Both the position numbers and the translations under genes were made by a program. Source: Cyanobacteria bacterium MAG CAR3_bin_5 (GTDB taxonomy: Bacteria; Cyanobacteriota; Cyanobacteriia; PCC-6307; Cyanobiaceae). From it: 58,722 nt of DNA. Within the stretch, counting starts at the first letter, position 1. Each line of letters starts with the position of its first letter. The notes beneath the pieces were generated by a model. That model was given only the letters and a program-made list of their open reading frames with translations, searched no databases and was not told the DNA's origin. Below, in pieces: positions 1 through 9,015 of the stretch. The DNA lies in NCBI GenBank assembly GCA_026709085.1, contig JAPOTR010000025.1, forward strand, positions 20,126 through 78,847, given 5' to 3'.

Positions 1-665
1 CCATCGAAGACATCCTCCGGTAAGCTGCTTAGTTGATTGCCATGCAGAGACAGGTGTTTCAGATTGGAGAGTCCATCAAAGATATCCTCGGGTAAGCTGG
101 TGAGGCCATGACTGTACCCGTAGTTATTGTACAGACTAATACCTACTAGATTGGAGAGTCCATCGAAGACATCCTCGGGTAAGCTGGTGAGGCTATGATT
201 CATCATAGAGAGATGTTTTAGCTTCGAGAGGCCACTGAAGGCATCTGCCGATATGCTTGTCAGGGGATTACCACTCGTCCAATACGACATACCACCCTTA
301 CCTGTTGGGATATTAGTGTATGGTCCCAGATAGAGTTGTTCCAGACTGGACAGCCCGGAAAAGACATTGTCCGGCAGGGTGGTGAGGGCATTGTTATGAA
401 GATGGAGGATGCGTACCTTGGAGAGCCCGTTGAAGTCACCGGCTTTTAGCGACTTGATCCCTTTACCGGAAAGATCACACACTGTCCCTGCATCGTTCAA
501 CGCATCCAGCCGTTCACAGATGTTCTGGGTTTGCGGATAAGCAGCGGGGGAGAAGGTGAGCAGAGCGGCCAGGGGCGCGCTTGCCCCGGCCAGGGCCAAT
601 GTCCAGGTTTTCCGTCTCTGCTTGCTTTTTCTGGCTGTTTCTGCTGGGAAAGAGGGGGAGTTCAT
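1..665 (-). CDS. Secreted leucine-rich-repeat protein, 3' end beyond window
   Basis: Reading the minus strand from an ATG at 665, the frame stays open to the window edge, so the C-terminus is missing. Residues 1-20 are polar and basic (RKSKQRRK); a hydrophobic stretch follows, ending near SPAAYPQ, which looks like a Sec signal peptide. A short cysteine-containing cap (ICERLDALNDAGTVCDLSG) leads into leucine-rich repeats with the recurring motif LPEDVFDGLSNLKHLSL. At least six repeats are visible, including an irregular one (GPYTNIPTGKGG). The repeats resemble internalin/BspA-type LRRs that mediate protein binding. Neighbours are unrelated core genes. A surface or secreted interaction protein is inferred; the ligand is unknown. 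Confidence 0.85.
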   Translation of the reverse strand, partial: MNSPSFPAETARKSKQRRKTWTLALAGASAPLAALLTFSPAAYPQTQNICERLDALNDAGTVCDLSGKGIKSLKAGDFNGLSKVRILHLHNNALTTLPDNVFSGLSSLEQLYLGPYTNIPTGKGGMSYWTSGNPLTSISADAFSGLSKLKHLSMMNHSLTSLPEDVFDGLSNLVGISLYNNYGYSHGLTSLPEDIFDGLSNLKHLSLHGNQLSSLPEDVFD

Positions 666-923
666 GGCGGGTTTCCTGAGAAATGAGAAAGAGGCGGTCG
701 TCACTGAGTCGCTGAGTCACTTATCGGAGATGAGACGGCAGATAGCTCCCTTATAGAGTCCAATGACGGGACTGCGCAGAACTTAACATTTGGTAACAAT
801 TTTTTCATGTACTGTACGCTGCCGCTGGACTGACGCCCCATCGCCACCGTTACGACCGCTGTGCCTAGGATGGGGTAGCCCTGTGCGCCACCTGTGCCTG
901 ACAACGATTTTAACCGTGGAATC
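666..923. other. Intergenic region, no gene seen
   Basis: About 260 bases between the LRR gene and the next small ORF. Both strands carry only short overlapping frames without recognisable protein content. It probably holds the promoter of the LRR gene. Confidence 0.5.
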
Positions 924-1040
924 ATGCGTTTTGACGGGGCGGACCACCCTGTCCTGGTGATCCTCTCCGGCGCCTTGCTTCTGGGGGGAATCTGTGCATT
1001 GGTGATGTGGGGGTTGGCCAACGCCTATCCCACAACCTGA
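924..1040 (+). CDS. Small single-pass membrane protein, 38 aa
   Basis: ATG at 924 gives 38 residues: a polar N-terminus (MRFDGADHP), one hydrophobic helix of about 20 residues (VLVILSGALLLGGICALVM) and a short tail ending NAYPTT. Size and shape resemble the tiny photosystem or cytochrome b6f subunits of cyanobacteria, but I do not recognise it as any named one. Its 3' end overlaps the end of convergent ribF by 16 bases, an arrangement seen at several gene pairs here. No strong ribosome binding site is visible, so it may also be chance coding. Confidence 0.45.
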   Translation: MRFDGADHPVLVILSGALLLGGICALVMWGLANAYPTT

Positions 1041-1984
1041 GAGAGCAGGATCTGGCGGGCCTGCCGGGCATCCTTGCCGATCTGGGCGCTGAGGTGGTCC
1101 AGGTCCTGGAAGGTTTGCTGACTGCGCAGAAAACACACCGGCTCCACTTCCAGTTCCAGGCCGTTGAGGGTCATGGTGCGATCCAGCAGATGAACTTCCA
1201 CTGCTGACGGCGCAGCAGGGTCCACGGTGGGCTGGGGACCCAGATTCATGACGGCGGCAAACGGCCCTTCATCCCCCACCCGCACCCAACAGCCATAGAC
1301 CCCTTCCCGGGGAAGGAACTTGCGGCCGTTCACCTGGAGGTTGGCCGTGGGCCAACCCAACTCGCGCCCCAGCCCCCGACCAGCCACCACCCGCCCCTGC
1401 AACCGATAGGGGTGTGGCATCAATCGGCTGGCCTCCTCCAACCGGCCCTGTTCCAGTGCGGAGCGGATCCGGCTGCTGCTGATGCGTTGGCGACCGTCAC
1501 CCAGCAGGGTCGCCACCCGCACCCGCACCCCATGGAGCCGGCCCAGCTTCCGCAGCAGGACCGCGTCACCACAACGACCGGCGCCAAAGCGGAAATTTTC
1601 CCCCACCGCCACCACGGCGGCCCGCAGTTGCCGCACCAGCACTTGCGCCATAAATTCCTCCGGGCTCAGGCGGGCAAAGCGGCGGTCAAAGGGGAGCAGC
1701 ACCAACTGGCGAATGCCCAGGGGGGCCAGCAGGTGGAGTTTTTCCTGGGGCAGGTGCAGGCGCAGGCGCACCTCGTCGAACAACACCTCCCGGGGATGGG
1801 GCCAGAAGCTGGCCACGGTGGGAACAGCGCCGTCCACATCTTCCGTTACCTGGGCAATCACCCGTCGATGTCCGGCATGGAGCCCGTCAAAGCTGCCCAG
1901 CGCCAATGCAGTGGGGGTCTGGATTGCGTCCGGGGTGCGCAGGGGAATCATGGGCACGGGAGCCAGGGCCATCGCCTGGGGCAT
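1025..1984 (-). CDS. ribF: Bifunctional riboflavin kinase / FAD synthetase
   Basis: Makes FMN from riboflavin and then FAD from FMN in the cytoplasm. The 319-residue protein has the usual two-domain order. The N-terminal nucleotidyltransferase domain contains ALGSFDGLHAGHRRVI near residue 30 and an SSSRIRSAL motif near 170. The C-terminal flavokinase domain has GRELGWPTANL and GVYGCWV. Length is normal for the family. The ATG at 1984 is used; a second Met lies 3 codons later. It is divergent from the DUF3611 gene. Confidence 0.95.
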   Translation of the reverse strand: MPQAMALAPVPMIPLRTPDAIQTPTALALGSFDGLHAGHRRVIAQVTEDVDGAVPTVASFWPHPREVLFDEVRLRLHLPQEKLHLLAPLGIRQLVLLPFDRRFARLSPEEFMAQVLVRQLRAAVVAVGENFRFGAGRCGDAVLLRKLGRLHGVRVRVATLLGDGRQRISSSRIRSALEQGRLEEASRLMPHPYRLQGRVVAGRGLGRELGWPTANLQVNGRKFLPREGVYGCWVRVGDEGPFAAVMNLGPQPTVDPAAPSAVEVHLLDRTMTLNGLELEVEPVCFLRSQQTFQDLDHLSAQIGKDARQARQILLSQVVG

Positions 1985-2035
1985 TCCCTTCTAGCCTCCT
2001 ACTACATCCTTTTGACCCGCCGAACTTGCTGTGCC

Positions 2036-2599
2036 ATGGTTGATCGCCTTGATTTGCAGCGCATTTCCCTGGCCTTGCGCCGTCTGAGCTGGGGGCAATT
2101 CTGGACTCAACTGGTCCTGGCAGTGGTGGCCTTCGTGGTGCTGCTGCTCACCTCCAACCGCGGCCTGGCGGCGACCGCGGAGCGGTCCCTGGGGCCGGGG
2201 CTGGCGTTCACCACCCTGGCGTTTCTGGTGCTGCTCTTCAGCCTGTGGCAATGCTGGCTGGTGGTGCGCTGCGGGCGCGCTCTGGATTCCCCAGGCCCCC
2301 GCCCCTCCCGAGCCGAGACCTCTCGCCTGGTGCGCCGTGGGCTTCTGGCCTCCCTGCTGGGGTTGACCCTGGGGGTTGTGGGCTACCAGGCTCTGGCCGG
2401 CAGCTTGTTCGTGCAGGCATCCCTGCAGGCGCCGGGTTTCTTCGGGGGTCCGGTGGGAACGGGGTTGGGTGCAGGGGGCTTGGTGAACTACCCCATCACC
2501 TCCATCGAGATGCTTTCCGTCCTGAGCAATACCCAGGTCTTGACCGCCCATCTGGTGGGGTTGATCATTGGCCTCTGGCTGCTGCGTCGTATTCATTAG
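2036..2599 (+). CDS. DUF3611 family membrane protein
   Basis: A 187-residue protein of the cyanobacterial/plastid DUF3611 family, whose members are distantly related to Tic20-type translocon proteins; function is not established. Four hydrophobic segments can be seen (around FWTQLVLAVVAFVVLLL, LGPGLAFTTLAFLVLLF, GLLASLLGLTLGVVGY and the C-terminal AHLVGLIIGLWLL). A conserved-looking glycine/proline loop and SIEMLSVLSNTQVLTAH precede the last helix. The start MVDRLDLQRIS was chosen because upstream frame is low complexity and antisense to ribF. Its 3' end overlaps convergent surE by 35 bases. Confidence 0.85.
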   Translation: MVDRLDLQRISLALRRLSWGQFWTQLVLAVVAFVVLLLTSNRGLAATAERSLGPGLAFTTLAFLVLLFSLWQCWLVVRCGRALDSPGPRPSRAETSRLVRRGLLASLLGLTLGVVGYQALAGSLFVQASLQAPGFFGGPVGTGLGAGGLVNYPITSIEMLSVLSNTQVLTAHLVGLIIGLWLLRRIH

Positions 2600-3407
2600 G
2601 GGAGACGGGCAGGGGCGGTAGGGTGGATGGGTCACCATGCCAGAAAAGCTGGGGCTGGAGAGGGGTAAGGGCAATCCAGCCCGCCTCCACAGAGGCCAGA
2701 TCCGTAGGCCACAGGGTTGGGCCAACACGGTGACAGGGATTCTCTCCTGTCATCTCCACCCCCACCATGTACTGCGCCACTCCAGCGGCGGAGGGCTGCA
2801 CCCGGAAGTGTTCCCCATGGCGCCGGCCACAGGGGCGGCACCATCGCACCCCATGGATCCGGCTGGCGGGACAATCCGGCAGGTTCATATTCAGAAGAAC
2901 TCCCGGTGGCCAGCCCTTGGCAAGGCAGTGCTGCGCCACCGCCAACACCCATGGAGTGGCCGCCCCAAGCTCATGCCACCTGCTCCAGTTGCTGCTGACC
3001 GCCATGGCGGGGATCCCCAACAACGTTCCTTCCATGGCGGCAGCCACGGTGCCGGAATAGAGCACGTCGCAGCCCAGGTTGGGGCCGTGGTTGATCCCCG
3101 CCAACACCAGGTCCGGTGGTTCGGATAGCAGGGTGATCAACGCCAGCTTGACCGCATCCGCCGGGGTGCCACTGCAGGCCCAGGCCCTGATATGCCCCCC
3201 GAAGACTTCATCCATCCGCTTCGCTTCTATGGCCTGCCGGGTGGTGAGGCAATGGCTGGTGGCGGAACGCTCCCGATCCGGGCAGACCACGTCCACCCGA
3301 TGGCCGGCGCCGTCACAAGCCATCGCCAGACTCCGGAGACCTGCCGCCCCAATGCCGTCGTCATTGCTGATCAGAATGCGCAGCCTCACGGAATGTCTCT
3401 TTGTCAT
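2565..3407 (-). CDS. surE: 5'/3'-nucleotidase SurE
   Basis: Metal-dependent nucleoside monophosphate phosphatase. The N-terminus RILISNDDGIGAAGLRSL holds the DD metal-binding pair and the Rossmann-like loop. SGTPADAVKLAL, GINHGPNLGCDVLYSGTVAAAMEG and SVEAGWIALTPL are further SurE signatures in the expected order. The protein is 280 residues, within the family range. ATG at 3407 (MTKRHSVRLRIL) is chosen; a GTG closer to the domain is also possible. It is divergent from pheS and convergent with DUF3611. Confidence 0.95.
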   Translation of the reverse strand: MTKRHSVRLRILISNDDGIGAAGLRSLAMACDGAGHRVDVVCPDRERSATSHCLTTRQAIEAKRMDEVFGGHIRAWACSGTPADAVKLALITLLSEPPDLVLAGINHGPNLGCDVLYSGTVAAAMEGTLLGIPAMAVSSNWSRWHELGAATPWVLAVAQHCLAKGWPPGVLLNMNLPDCPASRIHGVRWCRPCGRRHGEHFRVQPSAAGVAQYMVGVEMTGENPCHRVGPTLWPTDLASVEAGWIALTPLQPQLFWHGDPSTLPPLPVSPNEYDAAARGQ

Positions 3408-3475
3408 TGCGCAAACGCCAGGCACACGCTTCTACTGCGGGTGACATCTAAACTGCCAGCAGCCGTAGAACCCTG

Positions 3476-4489
3476 GTGGTGAGCACCCCCGTCAACCTGG
3501 ACACCCTCACCAGCCAACTGGATGCCCTTGAGGCGCAAGCCAGTGACCAGATCCGCCGGGCCGACGCCCCCCAGGCGCTGGAGCAGTTGCGCATCAGCCT
3601 GCTGGGCAAGAGGGGGGGACAGCTCTCCCGTGTGCTGGGGGCCATGGGCTCCCTCCCCCATGCCCAGCGCCCTCTCATGGGCCAACGCGCCAACGTGCTC
3701 AAGAAGGAGCTCCAGGAGCTTCTCAATGAACGGTTGCGGCAACTGGAGGAGGAGGCCCTCACCCAACGGCTGGCGGCGGAGGCGGTGGACGTGAGCGCCC
3801 CGGCTCTCTACAGGCCCCTGGGTCACGCTCATCCCCTGCTCACCACCCTGGACGAGATCGTCACCATCTTCTGTGGCCTGGGGTATCAGGTGGTGGACGG
3901 CCCGGAAATTGAAACAGACCACTACAACTTTTCCGCCCTCAACATTCCCGAGGACCACCCCGCCCGGGAGATGCAGGACACCTTGTACCTGACAGATGGA
4001 GAGTTGCTGCGCACCCACACCTCCCCGGTCCAGATCCGCCACCTGGAGCGCCACGCGCCGCCGGTGCGGGTCATTGCCCCCGGACGGGTCTACCGCCGTG
4101 ACGCGGTGGACGCCACCCACTCCCCCATCTTCCACCAAGTGGAGGTGCTGGCGGTGGACGAAGGACTGAATTTCAGTCACCTGCGGGGCACCGTGATTCA
4201 GTTCTTGCAGGCCTTCTTCGGGGAGTTACCGGTGCGTTTCCGGGCCAGCTACTTTCCCTTTACCGAACCCTCCGCCGAGGTGGACGTGCAGTGGCAGGGA
4301 CGCTGGCTGGAGGTGATGGGCTGCGGCATGGTGGATCCGGCCGTGCTGGAGGGGCTGGGTCTGGATCCGGAGCGCTGGAGTGGTTTTGCCGCCGGCATGG
4401 GGGTGGAGCGGGCCTGCATGGTGCGCCACGGCATTGACGACATTCGGCGTCTGTTCAGCAGTGATCTGCGCTTTCTGCGCCAGTTCTAA
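3476..4489 (+). CDS. pheS: Phenylalanyl-tRNA synthetase alpha subunit
   Basis: Class II synthetase alpha chain that, with PheT, charges tRNA-Phe. The N-terminal coiled-coil region (residues 1-90) carries [16 protein letters not shown]. The catalytic core follows with [25 protein letters not shown], the motif-2 region [20 protein letters not shown] and motif 3 [22 protein letters not shown]. About 337 residues, normal length. Start is GTG (3476) or the adjacent GTG (3479); no ATG lies close by. pheT is not in the window. Confidence 0.96.
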   Translation: MVSTPVNLDTLTSQLDALEAQASDQIRRADAPQALEQLRISLLGKRGGQLSRVLGAMGSLPHAQRPLMGQRANVLKKELQELLNERLRQLEEEALTQRLAAEAVDVSAPALYRPLGHAHPLLTTLDEIVTIFCGLGYQVVDGPEIETDHYNFSALNIPEDHPAREMQDTLYLTDGELLRTHTSPVQIRHLERHAPPVRVIAPGRVYRRDAVDATHSPIFHQVEVLAVDEGLNFSHLRGTVIQFLQAFFGELPVRFRASYFPFTEPSAEVDVQWQGRWLEVMGCGMVDPAVLEGLGLDPERWSGFAAGMGVERACMVRHGIDDIRRLFSSDLRFLRQF

Positions 4490-4521
4490 CCATTTGCTTG
4501 AGGGGAAGGGCAGGCTGAATC

Positions 4522-5481
4522 ATGGCCAGCAAGGGTGCCAACCACGGAGCCCGGGAGCATGGGACGCCACCGGTTCTGGGTTTGATTGTCAACGACAGCA
4601 AGCCCAGGGCCCTGGCGGCAACGGAGATGTTGGCCCAACGGTTCGGCAAGGCGGGTTGGGGGGTGGAGCGCACTGCCAGCGCCGGGGGTCTGGTGGGCTT
4701 TGCCAGCCCTGAAGGGACCCTACGGGGAATCCGCTACGACTCCTGCGTCCCCGGCAATTTCCACCCGGGCATCACCATGGCCATCGTGCTGGGGGGGGAC
4801 GGCACCGTGCTCTCCGCTGCCCGACAGACCGCACCCATTGGCGTCCCCATGCTGGCCATCAACACCGGCCACATGGGTTTTCTGGCGGAGGTTTATCTCC
4901 ATGAACTGGAAACCGTCATCGATCAACTGCTGGCGGGTCGGTGGAGCGTGGAGGAGCGCGCCATGCTGGTGGTGACCCTGCTGCGGGGCGACCAACGGCG
5001 CTGGGAAGTGCTCTGCCTCAACGAGATGGCCCTGCATCGGGAACCCCTCACCAGCATGTGTCACTTCGAGGTGGCCATTGGCCGCCATGCCCCTGTGGAC
5101 ATTGCCGCGGACGGGGTCATCCTCTCCACCCCCACCGGCTCCACCGCCTATGCCCTCAGTGCGGGCGGCCCGGTGATTACGCCGGAGGTTCCCGTTTTGC
5201 AGTTGACGCCCGTGGCGCCCCATTCCCTGGCCTCAAGGGCGTTGGTGTTCAGTGACAGAGAAGCGGTCACCGTGTTTCCCGCCACGCCGGAGCGTTTGAT
5301 GATGGTGGTGGACGGTAGCGCAGGTTGCTACGTGTGGCCGGAAGACCGGGTACTGATTCAGCGTTGCCCCCGGAGCGCCCGCTTTGTGCGGCTCCAGGAG
5401 CACGAGTTCTTTCAGGTGCTGCGGGAAAAGCTGGGCTGGGGCCTGCCCCACGTGTCCAAGCCCGGGAGCGGCAGCCACTGA
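4522..5481 (+). CDS. nadK: NAD kinase
   Basis: Phosphorylates NAD+ to NADP+. The signature [15 protein letters not shown] is near residue 90, followed by [12 protein letters not shown] and the second conserved block [22 protein letters not shown] near residue 210. Length 319 fits the family. It starts 32 bases after pheS on the same strand, so the two may be cotranscribed. It converges on psb30, with 21 bases between the stops. Confidence 0.95.
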   Translation: MASKGANHGAREHGTPPVLGLIVNDSKPRALAATEMLAQRFGKAGWGVERTASAGGLVGFASPEGTLRGIRYDSCVPGNFHPGITMAIVLGGDGTVLSAARQTAPIGVPMLAINTGHMGFLAEVYLHELETVIDQLLAGRWSVEERAMLVVTLLRGDQRRWEVLCLNEMALHREPLTSMCHFEVAIGRHAPVDIAADGVILSTPTGSTAYALSAGGPVITPEVPVLQLTPVAPHSLASRALVFSDREAVTVFPATPERLMMVVDGSAGCYVWPEDRVLIQRCPRSARFVRLQEHEFFQVLREKLGWGLPHVSKPGSGSH

Positions 5482-5502
5482 CAAGGATGCAGGGTGAATC
5501 GC

Positions 5503-5610
5503 CTAAAGGGCGCCTCGGCGGGCAAAGATGACGAAGATCACCGCAGGCCCGGCAATGAAAATGAGGCCAAGAGAGGCAAAACCAGCAATAAGACCGAAAT
5601 CAATGCCCAT
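5503..5610 (-). CDS. psb30: Photosystem II protein Psb30 (Ycf12)
   Basis: A 35-residue single-helix photosystem II subunit in the thylakoid membrane. The minus-strand frame starts [18 protein letters not shown] and contains the family hallmark AGPAVIF followed by a basic end ARRGAL. Hydrophobic core, length and C-terminal arginines match Psb30/Ycf12, which stabilises PSII at its periphery. The gene stands alone, convergent with nadK. Confidence 0.88.
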   Translation of the reverse strand: MGIDFGLIAGFASLGLIFIAGPAVIFVIFARRGAL

Positions 5611-5924
5611 GGGTGTGAAGCGCCGTCAAAGCCGTAACAAGCTACAGTCTCATATGACGGCAGCATCCGGCCTTGCGATCAAACGGTAACAGGGTTTCAC
5701 CTGGAGCAGGTCTCCATAAATTCACTGTGCCCCATGACGCCATGGTCAACTGCTCTGGTATCATTCGAGATGCTGCAGCCTCCGCGATTGATTGCCGTCG
5801 TCAACAAATTGCAGCCGCCCCTGGCCAACCCCGGTTGTTTGCCGCGCCCCCATCGGTTGCTGCCTGGCTTGCCGGCAAATCGCCAGCCGGTCAGCGGTGA
5901 TGGCGGCGATCATTCTGCCCGGCC
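5611..5924. other. Intergenic region, no gene seen
   Basis: About 310 bases between divergent psb30 and the UPF0016 pair. No convincing protein or structured RNA was seen. I looked for a Mn-sensing yybP-ykoY-like element upstream of the exchanger genes and could not identify one by eye. Confidence 0.4.
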
Positions 5925-6236
5925 ATGATCCTGTCCGGGAACAGCCGCCTGGCGGTGCTGATTGGCGCCTTCATTACGGTATTTCTGGCGGAACTGGGGG
6001 ACAAGACCCAGCTTGCCACCCTGATGCTGGCGGCCCAATCCAATCACCCCTGGCAGGTGTTCCTCGGCGCCGGCGCCGCCTTGATCACCTCCAGCCTGTT
6101 GGGCGTTCTGCTGGGCCAGTGGCTGGGGCGTTTTCTGCCCCAAAACCTGGTGAAGCGGTTGGCCGGCGCCTTGATGGTTGTTCTGGGCCTCTTCTTCTGC
6201 GCCGGCTTCGGCCTGAAATTGTACGGGATTCCGTGA
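5925..6236 (+). CDS. Half-size UPF0016 (GDT1/TMEM165-type) cation exchanger, subunit 1
   Basis: A 103-residue, three-helix membrane protein with the diagnostic motif ELGDKTQLATLML at residues ~21-33. UPF0016 proteins move Mn2+ and/or Ca2+. Most members fuse two such halves, whereas some cyanobacteria encode them as two adjacent genes whose products pair. The second half follows 52 bases downstream. Mn2+ handling, important for the oxygen-evolving cluster, is the likely role; the exact ion and direction are inferred. Confidence 0.88.
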   Translation: MILSGNSRLAVLIGAFITVFLAELGDKTQLATLMLAAQSNHPWQVFLGAGAALITSSLLGVLLGQWLGRFLPQNLVKRLAGALMVVLGLFFCAGFGLKLYGIP

Positions 6237-6288
6237 TCCGCTCCATGGATCGACAGAATGTTCCCTGGACCCCGCCGCGCTCCGCTCC

Positions 6289-6588
6289 ATGGATGTCGCC
6301 CTGGTTTCCTCCACGTTCCTGACCATCTTCCTGGCGGAGTTGGGAGACAAGACCCAGTTGGCCACCATGGCCCTGGGCAGTTCTTCCGGGCGGCCGCTCA
6401 TGGTGTTCCTTGGCAGCACGACAGCCTTGCTCCTGGCCAGTCTGCTGGGAGTTATGGTGGGAGACTCCTTGGCATCCATGGCGCCGCCTGCATGGCTGCA
6501 GTTGGCTGCAGGGGTCGGTTTCCTGGCCCAAGGCTTGCGCCTTCTGTGGGAGACCAGAGGTGATCGCTTCACCAGCACCTCCTCCTGA
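6289..6588 (+). CDS. Half-size UPF0016 (GDT1/TMEM165-type) cation exchanger, subunit 2
   Basis: A 99-residue three-helix protein with its own ELGDKTQLATMALG motif at residues ~16-29. It is the partner half of the gene just upstream; each supplies one acidic cation-binding motif, so a functional heteromer is expected. The C-terminal tail (LWETRGDRFTSTSS) is polar. ATG at 6289 was chosen because it directly precedes the first helix. Confidence 0.88.
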   Translation: MDVALVSSTFLTIFLAELGDKTQLATMALGSSSGRPLMVFLGSTTALLLASLLGVMVGDSLASMAPPAWLQLAAGVGFLAQGLRLLWETRGDRFTSTSS

Positions 6589-6762
6589 CCCAGAGGCATT
6601 GCCCCGACCCACAGGATCAATCCCCGCACATCTTCCCTGCCTGCGCCTCCGGGCCCATGGGCGCCGCAAGTCACTCCAACAAGGCACGGCAGGCCATCCC
6701 GGCGCCGGTGTCTGTTTCCACGCCCGACTGCTTGCTTGTTCCACAAGACATTTGCACACGCA

Positions 6763-9015
6763 ATGAAGTTCTCGGTTGCGAAGCTGTTGAACCAGCTTCA
6801 CCCTGACAAGTCCACAACCGTCATCCAGCTACAGAAAAAGCTTTCCCTCAGCGCGGAATCGGAGAAAACCCAACTCGATATTGCCCTGGCGGCCCTCAAG
6901 GCCCTGGGTTTGCTCCGTCAGCAACGGGGCAGAATCTATCTGCAACCCCATGACCACCTGGTTTCCGCCCGGCTGCGCAGCTCCAGCAAGGGGTTCTGCT
7001 TCGCCGTTCGGGAAGGGGGCGGTGGCGATATCTATATCCGCGACCAGCATTTGAACCATGCCTGGAACGGGGATCGCGTTCTGGTGCAAATCGTTCGCGA
7101 GGGGGGGCGGCGCCGTTCACCCGAAGGAGTTGTGCAGTGCGTGCTGGAGCGAGCCCACAGGACCCTCCTGGCCGTTCCCAGGCGCAATGACCATGGCCTC
7201 GTCGCCCAGCCGCTGGACGACCGGTTGCCCCATCCCGTTCAACTGCCGGAAGAAGACGGTCACCATCTGGAGGCATCCGGTGGCGGGGTGGCGGAGGTGC
7301 GCATTGACCGCTTCCCCGTTGCCCAGCGCCTGGCCCAGGGGAAGATCGTCCACAGCCTGTCCACCAGCGGAGGTGAAGACCAGGATCAACGTCTGATTCA
7401 AACCAAACACGGCATCTTTGGTCGCAGCGCTCGCAACCGGGCTGTCTTGCAGCCTCTGGATCTGCAACAACGGGAAGATCTGCGGACCTTGCCCACCCTG
7501 TTGCTGGAGGGCTATGGCGTCTGGGATGCGCCCCAGCTTCCGGCCCTTTCCCTGGAAACCACTGCCACCGGCAGCCGACTGTGGGTACACGCTCCCGCCC
7601 TGGCGGAGCGTTTTGCTCCCCTGGGCTATCTGGACCTGTGGATGCGGGAACGGGGCGCCGCCGTCTGCACGGGTCGCCGGTGGCAGGGCCTGACCTCGGC
7701 CACCCTGGACAAGGCGGCCATCTTTATGCCGGGTGAGGAGCAGGCGGCCATGTCCGTTGCCCTGGACCTTGGTCCTGACGGCGCCTTGGCGGGTTACCGG
7801 TTCTGCTGCTCCCGGATCAAACCCGACGTGATGCTGAAGGCCGAGGACCTCAAGGAGTTGGCGTCCCGGAACGGCAAGTCCCCTCGTGGGGAACGCCCCG
7901 CCTCACTGCCACACCTGAAGCCCCACATGGCCACCGTCACCGGGTTGCGCACGGTGCTGGACGCAGTACGGCAGCAACGGCTAGACGCAGGCTCCATCGA
8001 GTTGGATTTGCGCCGGCCGGACCTGAAGGCGGTGGGAGACCTGCAAGCCGTGGCCTTGGACGAGAAGCTTCAGGGCTGGCTGCCCCGGGCCGGGGACCAT
8101 GAACCCATGGCCTGGTTACGGGAGGCGGCCCTTCTGGCCAACCGCGCCTTTGGTCAACACTGTGCGGCGCTGAAGTTGCCGGCCTTTTACGTGCAGAGCG
8201 CCCCTGTGGAGGCCAGCGATCTGAACGGGGTGGCCAGAACCGCCCTGGGGTTGGAGAGCAGCCTGGAGTTGGGACGGGACGGCAACGCCCCGGAGGGAGC
8301 AGCCATGGCGGCGGCGCTACAAACGGCGCCACGGAGCCGCGCCCTGCAACAGCAGTTGCGCAACGTGGTGAAACCCTGCGCCTTCACAACGGCACCAGGC
8401 CCCTATACGCCAGCCGGAGAGGGGCAGGCCTATGCCCCGTTTGTTGGCGCGGCGCTGCACTACGGGGAGCTGTTCAACCAGCAACTCCTGGCGACGCTCC
8501 TCCGCCATGGTAAGAGCAGCCATGGAAGCCACCCGGAGGCGGTGGACCTGGCCAGCCGCCAGAGCCGGGATCAGGTGTCCTGGGACGTGTTGTCCCCGGA
8601 CCACGGCAAACCGTTCAAGGACGCCATGGGGGCAGGTCTCTGCCAACACCTCCTGGAGCGCAGCCGCTTTGCGGCGGCAGTGGAGGCGGATTGGGTCGCC
8701 CTTTGCCAGGCGCGCCACGCTGAGGCCCACGTGGGGAAAACCATGGATGGGGTCATCAGCGGCGTGCAGAGCTATGGCCTGTTTGTGGAGTTGCCCCCCA
8801 CCCATGTGGAGGGTCTGGTGCATATCAGCGCCCTGCGGGACGACTGGTATGAGTTCCGCACCCGGCAGCACCGCCTCGTGGGCCGGAAGAGTCAACGGCA
8901 GTTCATGCTGGGAGACCCCATCACCGTGGAGATTCGGAAAGTGGACGCGCTGCGCAACCAGACCGACCTGGTGGTGGCCATGGCAGACTCCCCCGATCCG
9001 GCCGGCGCCCGCTAG
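6763..9015 (+). CDS. RNase II/RNase R-like protein with degenerate catalytic domain
   Basis: A 750-residue protein with the architecture of RNB exoribonucleases. It has an N-terminal winged-helix segment (MKFSVAKLLNQLHPDKS), a cold-shock-like region with SSSKGFCFAVREGGG, an RNB-like core, and a clear S1 RNA-binding domain (residues ~659-735, GVISGVQSYGLFVELPP...GLVHISAL). The catalytic block, normally of the form GxDAxDxDDA, reads EGYGVWDAPQLPALSLE near residues 248-263, keeping only one aspartate. The TSPIRRYPDL block has become VGAALHYGEL near 560. The product probably binds RNA without normal nuclease chemistry. Start at 6763 avoids nine unsupported upstream codons. Confidence 0.8.
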   Translation: MKFSVAKLLNQLHPDKSTTVIQLQKKLSLSAESEKTQLDIALAALKALGLLRQQRGRIYLQPHDHLVSARLRSSSKGFCFAVREGGGGDIYIRDQHLNHAWNGDRVLVQIVREGGRRRSPEGVVQCVLERAHRTLLAVPRRNDHGLVAQPLDDRLPHPVQLPEEDGHHLEASGGGVAEVRIDRFPVAQRLAQGKIVHSLSTSGGEDQDQRLIQTKHGIFGRSARNRAVLQPLDLQQREDLRTLPTLLLEGYGVWDAPQLPALSLETTATGSRLWVHAPALAERFAPLGYLDLWMRERGAAVCTGRRWQGLTSATLDKAAIFMPGEEQAAMSVALDLGPDGALAGYRFCCSRIKPDVMLKAEDLKELASRNGKSPRGERPASLPHLKPHMATVTGLRTVLDAVRQQRLDAGSIELDLRRPDLKAVGDLQAVALDEKLQGWLPRAGDHEPMAWLREAALLANRAFGQHCAALKLPAFYVQSAPVEASDLNGVARTALGLESSLELGRDGNAPEGAAMAAALQTAPRSRALQQQLRNVVKPCAFTTAPGPYTPAGEGQAYAPFVGAALHYGELFNQQLLATLLRHGKSSHGSHPEAVDLASRQSRDQVSWDVLSPDHGKPFKDAMGAGLCQHLLERSRFAAAVEADWVALCQARHAEAHVGKTMDGVISGVQSYGLFVELPPTHVEGLVHISALRDDWYEFRTRQHRLVGRKSQRQFMLGDPITVEIRKVDALRNQTDLVVAMADSPDPAGAR

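Noticed and set aside
5611..5924. Possible Mn-responsive riboswitch upstream of the UPF0016 pair
   Set aside because: No stretch matching the conserved yybP-ykoY loops could be seen; function of the downstream genes alone is not enough.
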